From: a virus
Strand: one strand, 5' to 3'
DNA length: 48,268 nt
Virus record (IMG/VR): IMGVR_UViG_3300025141_000164
Span: 1 to 48,268 of that record
Numbering within the stretch: position 1 is the stretch's first letter; the number at the start of each line of letters is the position of its first letter. The notes below the pieces were generated by a model. It had not been told where the DNA came from, ran no database searches, and saw nothing but the letters and a program-made list of their open reading frames with translations. The position numbers were made by a program, and so were the translations under genes. This document shows positions 7,635 through 15,550 of the stretch, one piece after another.

Positions 7635-8579
7635 ATGGCTAAAAATGGAAGCAATGGCGGAAGCCATCAGGCTGCTGGGGGCGTATTCATCTGTCTCTAC
7701 GGCCCAAGTAAAGCAGGAAAGACTGTCGCGTCAGCAGCGGCTGGAGCAACCGGGGTCTTCATTGGAGACCCGGCAGGACTTATGTCCGCCTCCCGATTCC
7801 TCGGAATAGATAATCTAAATATCCTCCCGGCCAAGACAGTGCCGGAGGCGATTGCCCAGATTGAGAAAGTAGTGAAGAAGGGGAACTGCCCTTCCATCGT
7901 AATCGATGACTTCTCTCTAATCGTCGAGGCGACCATCAATGAATACGAGAGCAGTAAGGGACGAGCAGGAATGTGGTCTGCCCTAACGAGAGACGTACTC
8001 GCTGCCCGAGACGCTGCCCGCGCAGCTACCTCTCAGGGCACGGTCGTTATCTTCAACTGCCATGAACAACCTCCAAGGACCAGCAGTGGTAAGTTTATTC
8101 GCGGGGGCCCTTCACTACCTGGCCAGCTTCCAGAAAAGTTTAGTGGCATGGTCGATGTGATTGGCCGTGCGATGTTCGAGCCTACTGCTGCTCCTTGGAA
8201 ATACCAACTCTGCTTTGAGCCCTTAGCAGATTATGTCTCCGGAGACAGGCTCTCTGTATTCCCGGGCCGAGCGCCCATGAATATAGCGGAGGGCCTTCGG
8301 GCAGCAGGCTTTGTAATCCCTTACCCCAAAGGACTGGAGTGGATTGACAAGGCGGCGGAAGGGCTGAGCCAGAAGATATTAGAAGTCGGAATCGAGAACT
8401 GGTCCGAAGTTTTAAAGGAAGCCTCGGAGAAAATGAGGGGAAAGCGGAAGCTCCCCCATATCCGCTGGGCCCTACAAGATGGGCTTCACCGCGCCACTAT
8501 CTACCACTACACAGCGGTCGATGCTCTCCGAGCATTCGCTGGCCCAATAGATGGAGAAGAAGAAGGATTATTCGTTTAG
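7635..8579 (+). CDS. Sak4-like RecA-fold ATPase, probable recombinase/annealing factor
   Basis: A 314-residue P-loop ATPase. Walker A is YGPSKAGKT near residues 22-30 and Walker B is SIVIDDF near residue 94, in a short RecA-like core with a conserved FNCHEQP segment after it. This resembles phage Sak4-type (AAA_24) ATPases, which help single-strand annealing and recombination together with an SSB. ATG 7635 was chosen for its GAGGA site; a more upstream ATG (7617) has none. The neighbouring SSB-like gene is exactly the partner expected for Sak4. No catalytic residue appears lost. Confidence 0.75.
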   Translation: MAKNGSNGGSHQAAGGVFICLYGPSKAGKTVASAAAGATGVFIGDPAGLMSASRFLGIDNLNILPAKTVPEAIAQIEKVVKKGNCPSIVIDDFSLIVEATINEYESSKGRAGMWSALTRDVLAARDAARAATSQGTVVIFNCHEQPPRTSSGKFIRGGPSLPGQLPEKFSGMVDVIGRAMFEPTAAPWKYQLCFEPLADYVSGDRLSVFPGRAPMNIAEGLRAAGFVIPYPKGLEWIDKAAEGLSQKILEVGIENWSEVLKEASEKMRGKRKLPHIRWALQDGLHRATIYHYTAVDALRAFAGPIDGEEEGLFV

Positions 8580-8580
8580 T

Positions 8581-8642
8581 GGATTGGGGGCTGAGACACC
8601 TTGCGTTTCTTGTCCTTTCTCTTGGAGTCTCGCCTCCAATCC
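8581..8642 (+). promoter_or_regulatory. Long hairpin in the leader of the SSB-like gene
   Basis: GGATTGG (8581-8587) pairs with CCAATCC (8636-8642), and GAGAC (8593-8597) with GTCTC (8627-8631), with a short imperfect middle including G-T pairs and one bulge. The loop is 29 bases and pyrimidine-rich. It starts one or two bases after the upstream stop codon. It could be an attenuator, a processing site or an autoregulatory binding site. Confidence 0.5.
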
Positions 8643-8675
8643 CAACCCCTCGCATGTGTGAGTAAATAACAAAAA

Positions 8676-8692
8676 GCCCGAAAGGGCAGGAG
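8676..8692 (+). promoter_or_regulatory. GAAA-tetraloop hairpin abutting the ribosome site of the SSB-like gene
   Basis: GCCC (8676-8679) and GGGC (8684-8687) close a GAAA loop, a stable GNRA form. The AGGAG ribosome site (8688-8692) starts at the next base and the ATG is at 8701. A hairpin just 5' of an open ribosome site can protect mRNA and help initiation. Confidence 0.5.
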
Positions 8693-8700
8693 ATAAGAAG

Positions 8701-9249
8701 ATGAGCATTGTAACTATCGAACTTGACTTTACCGGAAAGACCCCCGCAGGTGGTGCTGGCCTCGGCTACCTCACCAGTGGTATGCATAAGGCTTCCATTC
8801 TGGAGTTCAAGCACTATGAAGAGTCCAACCGTCTGTATGTCTACATGGCAACTGACGGTATTCGCCACCGGGAGAGTTTCTCCTTGAGTGAACGAGCAAT
8901 CCCTTTCATCATGGGCTTTCTCGTTTCCGCTGGCGTCTCGGAGAAGAAGCTCCAGGGCAAGGTAAACTTCCCATTCAGTAAGCTGGCAGGAAAAACCGTG
9001 TATTTCAACTACACCGCACCCACCATGGGCGCGAACGGTCAACCTGTTGAGGGAAGCTATCCGGAATACCGCTTCGTGAAAGAAGCGCATTATGCCCAGA
9101 TGGAGAAGGTAGCAGCAGCGCAAGTTGCCGCATCCCAGACCGTGGCTACGGACGAAGCCCCGGCTCCCGCGAAGGCCACGAAGAAGGCCGCACCCGCCAA
9201 CAACAAAGTCGCGGCCTCCGATGACGATCTCGGTTTCCTTTTGGACTGA
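8701..9249 (+). CDS. Probable single-stranded DNA-binding protein with acidic tail
   Basis: A 182-residue protein. Residues 1-130 are beta-rich (for example TIELDF, RLYVYMATDG, TVYFNY), consistent with an OB-fold-like core. A flexible Ala/Pro/Lys-rich linker follows, ending in the acidic tail ASDDDLGFLLD, which resembles the DDD-x-PF-type tail by which SSBs recruit partner proteins. Its place between a Sak4-like ATPase and DNA polymerase supports an SSB role. The family is not recognised by sequence alone. The ribosome site AGGAG is directly preceded by a tetraloop hairpin. Confidence 0.6.
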   Translation: MSIVTIELDFTGKTPAGGAGLGYLTSGMHKASILEFKHYEESNRLYVYMATDGIRHRESFSLSERAIPFIMGFLVSAGVSEKKLQGKVNFPFSKLAGKTVYFNYTAPTMGANGQPVEGSYPEYRFVKEAHYAQMEKVAAAQVAASQTVATDEAPAPAKATKKAAPANNKVAASDDDLGFLLD

Positions 9250-9325
9250 GTGGCCTGCCGGCTTGCCGGAAAACGACAGCGCAGGGAGGCATGGCTGTGG
9301 TCAAATAGATGCCTCAACTTTTCCC

Positions 9326-9402
9326 GGAGGGTGGTGGGATTCACAAAACTTAGGGGTATCCAATCCCCGAATGATTCGTGTACCGGCCCCCCGCCACCCT
9401 CC
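9326..9402 (+). promoter_or_regulatory. 13-bp long-range stem in the polymerase leader
   Basis: GGAGGGTGGTGGG (9326-9338) pairs with CCCGCCACCCTCC (9390-9402) with one T-G wobble. The 51-base loop holds a smaller hairpin, GGGG (9353-9356) with CCCC (9365-9368). It fills most of the 175-base gap before the polymerase gene, which has only a weak ribosome site. This suggests translational control, for instance by the polymerase or a small RNA. No gene is seen in the gap. Confidence 0.55.
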
Positions 9403-9424
9403 ACCCTCTTAGCCCAACAAGAAC

Positions 9425-11935
9425 ATGTCCAACTTCTGCCCAAAATGTCCCATGCGTTCCGCTGGGGGTGACGACCCTGTAGGTTCTGAATCCCATGCGG
9501 ATGACCGCGTCATCCTTTTAGGGGATGTGCCTGGAATGCACGAAACTATTGAAGGGAGACCCTTCGTAGGTCCCGGGGGCATGGAACTTCAACGGGCATT
9601 GAACGCGATTGGTGTGCGCCGGGACGAATGCTACATCACGAATACTATTCGTTGCCGCCCTCCAAGGAATGACCTCGAAGCCTTGAACATAAAGATTTCC
9701 CGGCAGAACAAGAGCAGACAGAAGAGAGCCCGAGAAGAGAAGACGGAAGCCTGCTTAATTAAAAAGCCCTTAGAGGCTTGCGGTGGAAGACTCTACGCAG
9801 AACTCAAGGCTACGGGAATCACAGACATAATCTGCCTGGGCAAAGCAGCGGCGAAAATGATTCGCGGGGGTGACCCCTCTATTATGGGACTACGGGGAGG
9901 GTGCGAACTACTGCCCGCTCCTTGGGACCCCGACACTCTTTTACGGGTTGCCTATGTGATGCACCCCTCTATGGTCCTACGTCAGATGGCGTACCAGGAT
10001 GTCTTCCGCCATGACCTGTCCAAGGCATTCCGCTTTTTCCAGGGAAAATTAGAGTGGGAAGACCCACTTATTGTGCGGCTTTCTAAGTACGAGGACATTG
10101 CAGAATATCTTGAGAAGTTCAAGCGGGAGGGGAAGCCACTTGCGTATGACCTTGAAACCGATGGCATCAACCCACTTACTGCGAATGTCCGGTGCGTCGG
10201 AATCGGAAACGAGGATGAAGCCCTAATCATTGAGATTCGGAGCATTCACGGGCATCTGCTCATAGAGCCCGAGGATGAAGGGAGAATCAAGAATCTTATC
10301 CGTAAGTTCTTTGACTCTCCAGGTGTCCCCATCCTCGGACATAATGCAGGCCAGTATGACCGGCTCGTAATGGAGCAGTGGTTGGGTGCCACGCCTACCC
10401 TGACTTGCGATACTATTATCCTACATCTGCTCGCTGACAACGAACTTCCGCATAATCTTGGGTTCGTCGGGTCTTTTTACACAGACAATCCAGAAGCCTG
10501 GAAGGCAAACCATACTGCTGTACAAGCCAAGACTGATGAAGAACTCCATATCTATTGTGGGAAAGATGTTGCCGTCACCGCGAGAATCGCTCGGCCGCTT
10601 GCCCAAGATGTGAAAAGCCGTAAGCAGCTACACTTAGTTTCCAGAGAGCATACGCTACAGTCTTTGGGCTCTGCCATGCAGACGAATGGCATCGCTGTTG
10701 ACCTCGACCGGGCGACAGAGCACTTGATTTCCCTGGATAGTGAGGCGAAGAAGCACTTAGCTATCTGCCGGGAGATCACCTCCGAGAAGTTCAATCCCCA
10801 GAGTACCCGACAGATGGCAGGGCTCCTGTTCAAGGACTGGAAGCTGGCTCCTCACCACTACTCTGAGAAGACAGGCGACCCCTCTACGGACGATGAAACT
10901 TTGCGGACGATGATTGTCCATTATGGTTTGAGTGCAGACAGGGTGACCTTTCTTCGGTCTGTCCGAATCTACCGTAAGATGACTAAGCTCTTGGGCACCT
11001 ATGTCCGACCGCTGGTGGAGAACAAGACTCTCCGGATTCATCCCTCATATAATAGGCTGCCTGCCACGGGAAGGTACTCCTCTTCCAACCCAAATGCCCA
11101 GAACATTCCTTACCTTCTTCGGGATATTTATGTCGCTAAGGAAGGACATGTCCTTATTGGGGCAGACATGGATCAACTTGAACTCCGGCTGATTGCGGAA
11201 GAGGCTAAAGCACAGCATTCTATTCGAGTCATCCGAGATGGGCTTGACCCCCACAACGAGACAATGGAGATTGTATATGGGAAAGGAATCTGGGAACTCG
11301 CAGGAGCGCCCAAAGATCGTAAGGAGAAGGGAAAAGGCAACTTCAAAGCCACCCGAGACATTACAAAAAACACCCGATACGCTTGGCAGTACGCTGCCTC
11401 CACTAAGCGGATTCACGAGCAAATCTGCTCAGTAGAGGACGATAGTGGGAACCTCATCTACGCGCATCTTTCTGTTGAAGATGTTCGTCAGGTAGTAGAG
11501 GGACTCAAGCGGGCTGACCCGGAGATCCCCCGTTGGTGGAGAATGATTGAGAGCAGGTACCGGAGAGAGGGGTTTATAGGAGACTCCCTCTGGGACAGGC
11601 GTAGGTACTTCAGAAATGAGGACAAGATTAATGAGCTTGTGAACCACCCCATCCAATCAGGGGGGGCTGTCATCGTGAATGAAGGAATGATTGAACTCAT
11701 TTATGGCGCTCAGCCCTGGTTCTCGACGGAGGCTATTTCTTCTACAGGAGAGACTCTCCCAGTAGAGTGGCTCATTAACCATGGACATGACGCGCTTTAT
11801 CTTGAGGTGCCTGAAGACACGGCAGAAGAAGCAGCCAAGATTCTTGAGGGTGCGATGAACAGAAGACGGAAAAAGAATCCCCTCCTTGACTACACAGCAG
11901 GAGCGGAGATTGGACACAGGTGGAATGAAGTATGA
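9425..11935 (+). CDS. Fusion of uracil-DNA-glycosylase-like domain and family A DNA polymerase
   Basis: An 836-residue replicative polymerase with three parts. Residues 1-205 resemble family 4 uracil-DNA glycosylase: motif GDVPGMHE...GRPFVG (33-49), NTIRCRPP (73-80), HPS (180-182), and cysteines C5, C8, C77 and C119 placed as for a 4Fe-4S cluster. Residues about 238-395 are a DEDDy 3'-5' exonuclease (D242, E244, HNAGQYD, Y377, D381). The rest is a family A polymerase: motif A D581-MDQLE586, motif B R644...K648...Y652, motif C H788-D789. No 5'-3' exonuclease domain is present. Motif B has Tyr where E. coli Pol I has Phe762, and motif C has Ala where most have Glu. The start lacks a strong ribosome site. 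Confidence 0.9.
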   Translation: MSNFCPKCPMRSAGGDDPVGSESHADDRVILLGDVPGMHETIEGRPFVGPGGMELQRALNAIGVRRDECYITNTIRCRPPRNDLEALNIKISRQNKSRQKRAREEKTEACLIKKPLEACGGRLYAELKATGITDIICLGKAAAKMIRGGDPSIMGLRGGCELLPAPWDPDTLLRVAYVMHPSMVLRQMAYQDVFRHDLSKAFRFFQGKLEWEDPLIVRLSKYEDIAEYLEKFKREGKPLAYDLETDGINPLTANVRCVGIGNEDEALIIEIRSIHGHLLIEPEDEGRIKNLIRKFFDSPGVPILGHNAGQYDRLVMEQWLGATPTLTCDTIILHLLADNELPHNLGFVGSFYTDNPEAWKANHTAVQAKTDEELHIYCGKDVAVTARIARPLAQDVKSRKQLHLVSREHTLQSLGSAMQTNGIAVDLDRATEHLISLDSEAKKHLAICREITSEKFNPQSTRQMAGLLFKDWKLAPHHYSEKTGDPSTDDETLRTMIVHYGLSADRVTFLRSVRIYRKMTKLLGTYVRPLVENKTLRIHPSYNRLPATGRYSSSNPNAQNIPYLLRDIYVAKEGHVLIGADMDQLELRLIAEEAKAQHSIRVIRDGLDPHNETMEIVYGKGIWELAGAPKDRKEKGKGNFKATRDITKNTRYAWQYAASTKRIHEQICSVEDDSGNLIYAHLSVEDVRQVVEGLKRADPEIPRWWRMIESRYRREGFIGDSLWDRRRYFRNEDKINELVNHPIQSGGAVIVNEGMIELIYGAQPWFSTEAISSTGETLPVEWLINHGHDALYLEVPEDTAEEAAKILEGAMNRRRKKNPLLDYTAGAEIGHRWNEV

Positions 11936-12222
11936 AAAAGAGAAGTAAATGGGTGGAGACCGAGGTCGAGTGTGATGGGAGAGTCTTTCTTCTCCCTGTG
12001 CGTTGCCGTATTGAGACTCAGCGCGGTAGGCTGCGAACCTGCATCCAGCGGAGGAACTCCCTTACTAAAAAGTGGCACGCGGACCATACAACAAGGTGGC
12101 TCCCCACTGTTGGGGCCAGCCGAGTCACGGTCGAGTTCTTGGATGTCATGGCTCAGAGAATGGCGGATAAGCTCGTCAAAGATATTGAGTCTGGGCCTAT
12201 GCACTCTGATTGGAGAATCTAA
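11932..12222 (+). CDS. Uncharacterised basic protein
   Basis: A 96-residue protein that overlaps the polymerase stop by four bases (ATGA). It is basic, with a beta-rich first half (CDGRVFLLPVRCRI) and a helical second half. No family is recognised. Coupling to the polymerase suggests a replication-linked job. Confidence 0.65.
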   Translation: MKKRSKWVETEVECDGRVFLLPVRCRIETQRGRLRTCIQRRNSLTKKWHADHTTRWLPTVGASRVTVEFLDVMAQRMADKLVKDIESGPMHSDWRI

Positions 12223-12428
12223 TGCCAATCTATGATTACGAGTGCAAGCTATGTGGCGAGCAGACAGAAGTTATCCAGCGTCATATGGACCCTCCCCCAA
12301 AGTGCTGCGGTAAGCTGACTAAGCGGAAGATTTCCAGAACCTCCTTCTCTTTGAAGGGGGATGGTTGGTATCGGGATGGGTATGGATTGCAACCAGCCAA
12401 GAGCCCGAAAGGGGAATCCGATGGATAG
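12222..12428 (+). CDS. FmdB-type zinc-ribbon protein
   Basis: A 68-residue protein beginning MPIYDYEC, the hallmark start of the FmdB/CxxC regulatory family. Cysteine pairs C8-x2-C11 and KCC near residue 28 could hold zinc. The ATG overlaps the previous stop by one base (TAATG). Family members are small zinc-ribbon proteins of mostly unknown role, found in bacteria and phages. A second protein of this type lies at 39161-39586. Confidence 0.8.
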   Translation: MPIYDYECKLCGEQTEVIQRHMDPPPKCCGKLTKRKISRTSFSLKGDGWYRDGYGLQPAKSPKGESDG

Positions 12429-13098
12429 TCCTAAGCTACTCCGATGTATTCGTGAGGCGATGCCTCATGTGTACAGGCAGCAGGGCCACGGCAAACACGA
12501 GCAAGATCGTGTGGATGCCGAGGCGTGGTGGGCAAAGTGGCGGGAGGTCCGCCAGTATTGCGGGAGACTGGACGATTTAAAGCAGAAAGAGAGAGCGATA
12601 GATGTCTTCGGACAACCAACACAAGAAAAGGATACTGAGATGAGCAAGAATATACGAGTTTTCTTTGGGCACCCGTCAGGCGCAGACGCCAAGGCGATTG
12701 CCCAAGGATGTAGAAAGATAAGAGAGATTATCCACGCCAAGGGAGAAAACGCGGGTAAGAGTCTGAGAGTGTCAGTCATTTCGGGAAGGGATGACTTTCA
12801 GATTCATTGCCGAGGTGATTGGTCTGCTTGGGCAAAGAGCGTCGTAAGTCGGGAACATGCGATGACTCGGGTCCCATACTACGATTTATTCGTAGTCCCC
12901 AGCCAATACGTCGGAAGGGCGACCGCCCAGATTGTAGACCTCGCAACGCGAGGCGGTCGTCCTGTTTTCCTCCTAAAGGGAGAACGCCTCGAACGTATCT
13001 CCTCTGTCTACCCCTATGACCCAGATGATTGGCAAGGAGGGTTCAAGTGTGAGCCCAAAGAGTCAAGCACCCCCCAACAGGAGAAAGAAGATGAGTGA
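12421..13098 (+). CDS. Rossmann-like protein resembling nucleoside 2-deoxyribosyltransferases/SLOG
   Basis: A 225-residue protein. ATG 12421 follows AAGGGGAA and overlaps the previous stop; ATG 12640 with AAAAGGA upstream is a credible alternative that would drop the first 73 residues. From residue 74 the sequence runs RVFFGHPSGAD, a helical stretch, then DLFVVPSQYVGRATAQ and GGRPVFLLKG. This spacing resembles nucleoside 2-deoxyribosyltransferase and related TIR/SLOG folds, in which such loops bind a nucleotide. It could serve nucleotide metabolism or counter a nucleotide-signal defence. Fold call is moderate, function is inference. Confidence 0.5.
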   Translation: MDSPKLLRCIREAMPHVYRQQGHGKHEQDRVDAEAWWAKWREVRQYCGRLDDLKQKERAIDVFGQPTQEKDTEMSKNIRVFFGHPSGADAKAIAQGCRKIREIIHAKGENAGKSLRVSVISGRDDFQIHCRGDWSAWAKSVVSREHAMTRVPYYDLFVVPSQYVGRATAQIVDLATRGGRPVFLLKGERLERISSVYPYDPDDWQGGFKCEPKESSTPQQEKEDE

Positions 13099-13339
13099 AG
13101 AGAACATTACCCCCGAAGAGAGGCAGAAGGCTCGGCTAAATGCCCCGCAGTATCTGACCGAACTGCGGGACCTTGGCCTCAGTTTTGAGCGGATTTCAGT
13201 CAGTATGGGTGAAGTGCTCGGAGGAGCAGACCCAAGCGTGACGAGTATCAAACGGTGGAAAGCGGGGAAGAACCTGCCTTCTATAGCGTTCAGTTTTGCC
13301 CTTGCAACAGTTTATAAGAAGGAGAAAGGAAATGAGTAG
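13091..13339 (+). CDS. Small HTH-like protein
   Basis: An 82-residue protein overlapping its neighbours by eight bases on both sides. Residues about 25-68 read LRDLGLSFERISVSMG...PSVTSIKRWKAGKNLPS, which fits a Cro/XRE-like helix-turn-helix where SIKRWKAG would be the recognition helix. The pattern W-x-x-G after the recognition helix is common in such regulators. It is a candidate binder of the palindromes at 1934-2005, though no direct evidence links them. Confidence 0.6.
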   Translation: MSEENITPEERQKARLNAPQYLTELRDLGLSFERISVSMGEVLGGADPSVTSIKRWKAGKNLPSIAFSFALATVYKKEKGNE

Positions 13340-14663
13340 TTATGCAGTCGAGGTCGTTTCGACCCTAAAGAGCCCAGACGGGATGCCCTATACGGTTCCC
13401 TTGGGTAAGAACACAATCCTTATTGGAGACAATGAGTCGGGGAAGAGTGCTATTGCTGAATCCCTTCAGCTTGCACGGACGGGAAGTGCCTTTGGCCTCC
13501 TGTACCGGGATAAGCCTGTAAAGGCTGGTACTCTTCTCTCGGCTCTCATCCCCTTGGGGGCTGACAACGCTCAAGCAAGTGCGCTGTTGGAGAGTGGAGA
13601 AACCTGTACTTGGAATCTAAAACGTGGGTCTTCCACAAAACAGGAGGGTCCTGTAGGAACCTCGCTCTCTATTGCAGAACTACACGCTGTAATGGCCGCC
13701 AGCCTGGAAACGAAGGTGAAGTTCTTCTGGGAGCGTATCTTCTGGAAGATAGAGTACCAGGAACTCTTCGACCAACTTGAGCCTCCCATGCAGGAAGCTC
13801 TCCTCCTCGTTTGCCCAGTAGGGAAACCAGTCGACCTCTCGGAACTCTTGGGGAAGATTGGAAAGCTTCAACGAGAGCAGTCTAATACAGTGAAGGCAGG
13901 ACAGATCGCCTTAGAATCCCTGGGCTCAGTGAGAAAGTTCTCGGACGATGAACTCCGGGGAGTCTGGGATACGATGAATCGAGGACTCATTCGGGACATC
14001 GTTAAGGTGATGTACCGAGATAATAAGTCTGATCCCTCTTTGCAGCTCGGAGCTGGAATAGACTATTTAATTGACTATTTAGGAGGAAAGGATGCTCTAA
14101 GACGCGTGAGGTCCACAGAAGAAGCGGGAGCAGACCTTTCTGAGGTCCTCTTACATCGGAGACTTAATCGAGCCGCAGTCGCTGCAAAGAACGGAGAGAT
14201 TCGAGCAGGAGACCTGCGTGAGTCCCTAAAGGCCCTGCGTACTGCCATCCTCAACGTGATGATTGCGGCCGTGAGTGCTGCTTCTGATGAGTTCATCCGG
14301 AAAATCAGCGCCTTCTTGCCCAAAGAAGAAGGGTTCATTTTCGAGCCGGGGAGCCCCGGATTTCCTATCGGGCTGAGCCGAGAGGAGGAGACGCATACCG
14401 CTCTTTCTGGGAGCACGGAAGCTCGACTCCTCGCAGCGATTGCTGCTGGACTTTCTGACGAGAGCGACCTCATCATAGTAGATGACCGGATGTGGGACCC
14501 TGCTACTTTGCGTAGGACTATGATTGCCCTGGAGAAAGCTCCAGCACAAGTAGTCATTATGTCTACCATAGAGCCCAAGGGCAGAAAACGGGGCGCATGG
14601 ACCTATGTGAAGGTTTCCCGGGAATCCGGAGAGCCTTTAGACATTGAGAACATCAGTAAATAG
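13332..14663 (+). CDS. RecF/SMC-type AAA ATPase
   Basis: A 443-residue ABC-class ATPase. Walker A is GDNESGKS at residues 32-39. Near the C-terminus lie a signature-like ALSGSTEA, Walker B DLIIVDD and a switch-like VVIMSTIE segment. The middle is helical but lacks the long coiled coil of SMC or Rad50, so it is closer to RecF or compact phage ATPases. It probably works on recombination intermediates or replication forks. The ATG follows AAGGAA and overlaps the previous gene. It is the last gene of the plus-strand operon. Confidence 0.75.
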   Translation: MSSYAVEVVSTLKSPDGMPYTVPLGKNTILIGDNESGKSAIAESLQLARTGSAFGLLYRDKPVKAGTLLSALIPLGADNAQASALLESGETCTWNLKRGSSTKQEGPVGTSLSIAELHAVMAASLETKVKFFWERIFWKIEYQELFDQLEPPMQEALLLVCPVGKPVDLSELLGKIGKLQREQSNTVKAGQIALESLGSVRKFSDDELRGVWDTMNRGLIRDIVKVMYRDNKSDPSLQLGAGIDYLIDYLGGKDALRRVRSTEEAGADLSEVLLHRRLNRAAVAAKNGEIRAGDLRESLKALRTAILNVMIAAVSAASDEFIRKISAFLPKEEGFIFEPGSPGFPIGLSREEETHTALSGSTEARLLAAIAAGLSDESDLIIVDDRMWDPATLRRTMIALEKAPAQVVIMSTIEPKGRKRGAWTYVKVSRESGEPLDIENISK

Positions 14664-14667
14664 AGAC

Positions 14668-14742
14668 GCGGTGAGGGAGACAAAGGATTCTGAGAAGAAG
14701 GCACATTATCCACCGGGCCCAACGCCGGGTCTTCCTCACCGC
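14668..14742. terminator. Hairpin between converging transcription units
   Basis: GCGGTGAGG (14668-14676) pairs perfectly with CCTCACCGC (14734-14742), closing a 57-base loop that includes short CCGG inverted repeats. On the plus strand a T-rich stretch follows (TTATTCTATTCTA). It sits between the last plus-strand gene and the last minus-strand gene, where a terminator for both directions is expected. The long loop makes the call moderate. Confidence 0.45.
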
Positions 14743-14747
14743 TTATT

Positions 14748-14942
14748 CTATTCTACGTCGATAACTACTTCTGGGGCCTCCTCTTTGGGGGCCTCCTCTA
14801 CTTTTGCCTCTTCTACAACCTCGGGCTCTTCCTCGCCACCAGCAAGATGGCAAGTGCCCAGGGAGGTTGAGACCACAACGATGCCGCCGATGATGGCAAC
14901 TTTAGGGTTGAGTTTCTTCCAGAGTTCTTTTAGTTTTTCCAT
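14748..14942 (-). CDS. Small membrane protein with acidic tail, possible spanin-type protein
   Basis: A 64-residue protein; ATG 14942 fits the GGAG site, and a GTG at 14951 is an alternative. A short charged N-terminus precedes one hydrophobic segment (VAIIGGIVVVSTSLG, about residues 16-30) and a cysteine, then a Glu/Pro/Ala/Val-rich acidic tail. The Cys after LGT only loosely resembles a lipobox. Being the last gene of the lysis cassette, right after the lysin, it may be a spanin-like or accessory lysis protein. This is inference. Confidence 0.6.
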   Translation of the reverse strand: MEKLKELWKKLNPKVAIIGGIVVVSTSLGTCHLAGGEEEPEVVEEAKVEEAPKEEAPEVVIDVE

Positions 14943-14944
14943 TT

Positions 14945-15550
14945 CTACCACTCCGTAATAAGGGTGTATGTGAAGGTAGGAGCCCAGTTAGGGTGAAAGG
15001 AGATTTGCTTTCGGCACAAAGAAATTAGCTCCGCAAAATCAGACTCTCTCTTAAAAACTTGGCATCCAGCAGACCACTTATCCACGTTCGATGAGTCTGC
15101 GCCAGCTTTATGGATGTTGCACCCAAAGTATCCATTCTGAATGGTACCCGGGTCCATGTCTACTTTGTCATCTCGGTTGCCGTCTCGGTAGACATTTATC
15201 GCCCCATTCCGTTGGCAAAGCGCAGTGTATTTCCCACGATGGAGGTCCAGTTTGTATGCGCTACGGTACTGGCCCTCGGCAATAATAGCCGTCCCCGCCT
15301 CTGTTCCATAGACCTCTGGGTTCTCAAGACAGAAGACGCCCGGGTCTGTGGTCGCGGCCCAGTATTTGATAACAAAGGGCCCATCAAGGTGCTCTCGATA
15401 GGCACAGCACAGGAGATCATCGAACTTGTTCGGCTGGGGATTAGCTGAACGGATTCCAATGATGTTCAAGTCATAGGGCTCTGGCCCATCAAAGACTTTG
15501 TGCCCAAGAGATTTGACCTGGAGCAGGAGAGGTGGGAGCATATCGCTCAT
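14945..15550 (-). CDS. LD-transpeptidase-like lysin
   Basis: A 201-residue protein with a C-terminal FGCNIHKAG...WSAGCQVF segment: H147, S160 and C163 resemble the His and Ser-x-Gly-Cys elements of the YkuD/LD-transpeptidase fold. Many phages carry proteins with this IHxAG...SAGCQVF signature near holin genes, so it is the best candidate endolysin here. No other muralytic domain is seen in the cassette. It overlaps the upstream gene by four bases (ATGA). No signal peptide is evident, which fits release through a holin. Confidence 0.65.
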   Translation of the reverse strand: MSDMLPPLLLQVKSLGHKVFDGPEPYDLNIIGIRSANPQPNKFDDLLCCAYREHLDGPFVIKYWAATTDPGVFCLENPEVYGTEAGTAIIAEGQYRSAYKLDLHRGKYTALCQRNGAINVYRDGNRDDKVDMDPGTIQNGYFGCNIHKAGADSSNVDKWSAGCQVFKRESDFAELISLCRKQISFHPNWAPTFTYTLITEW

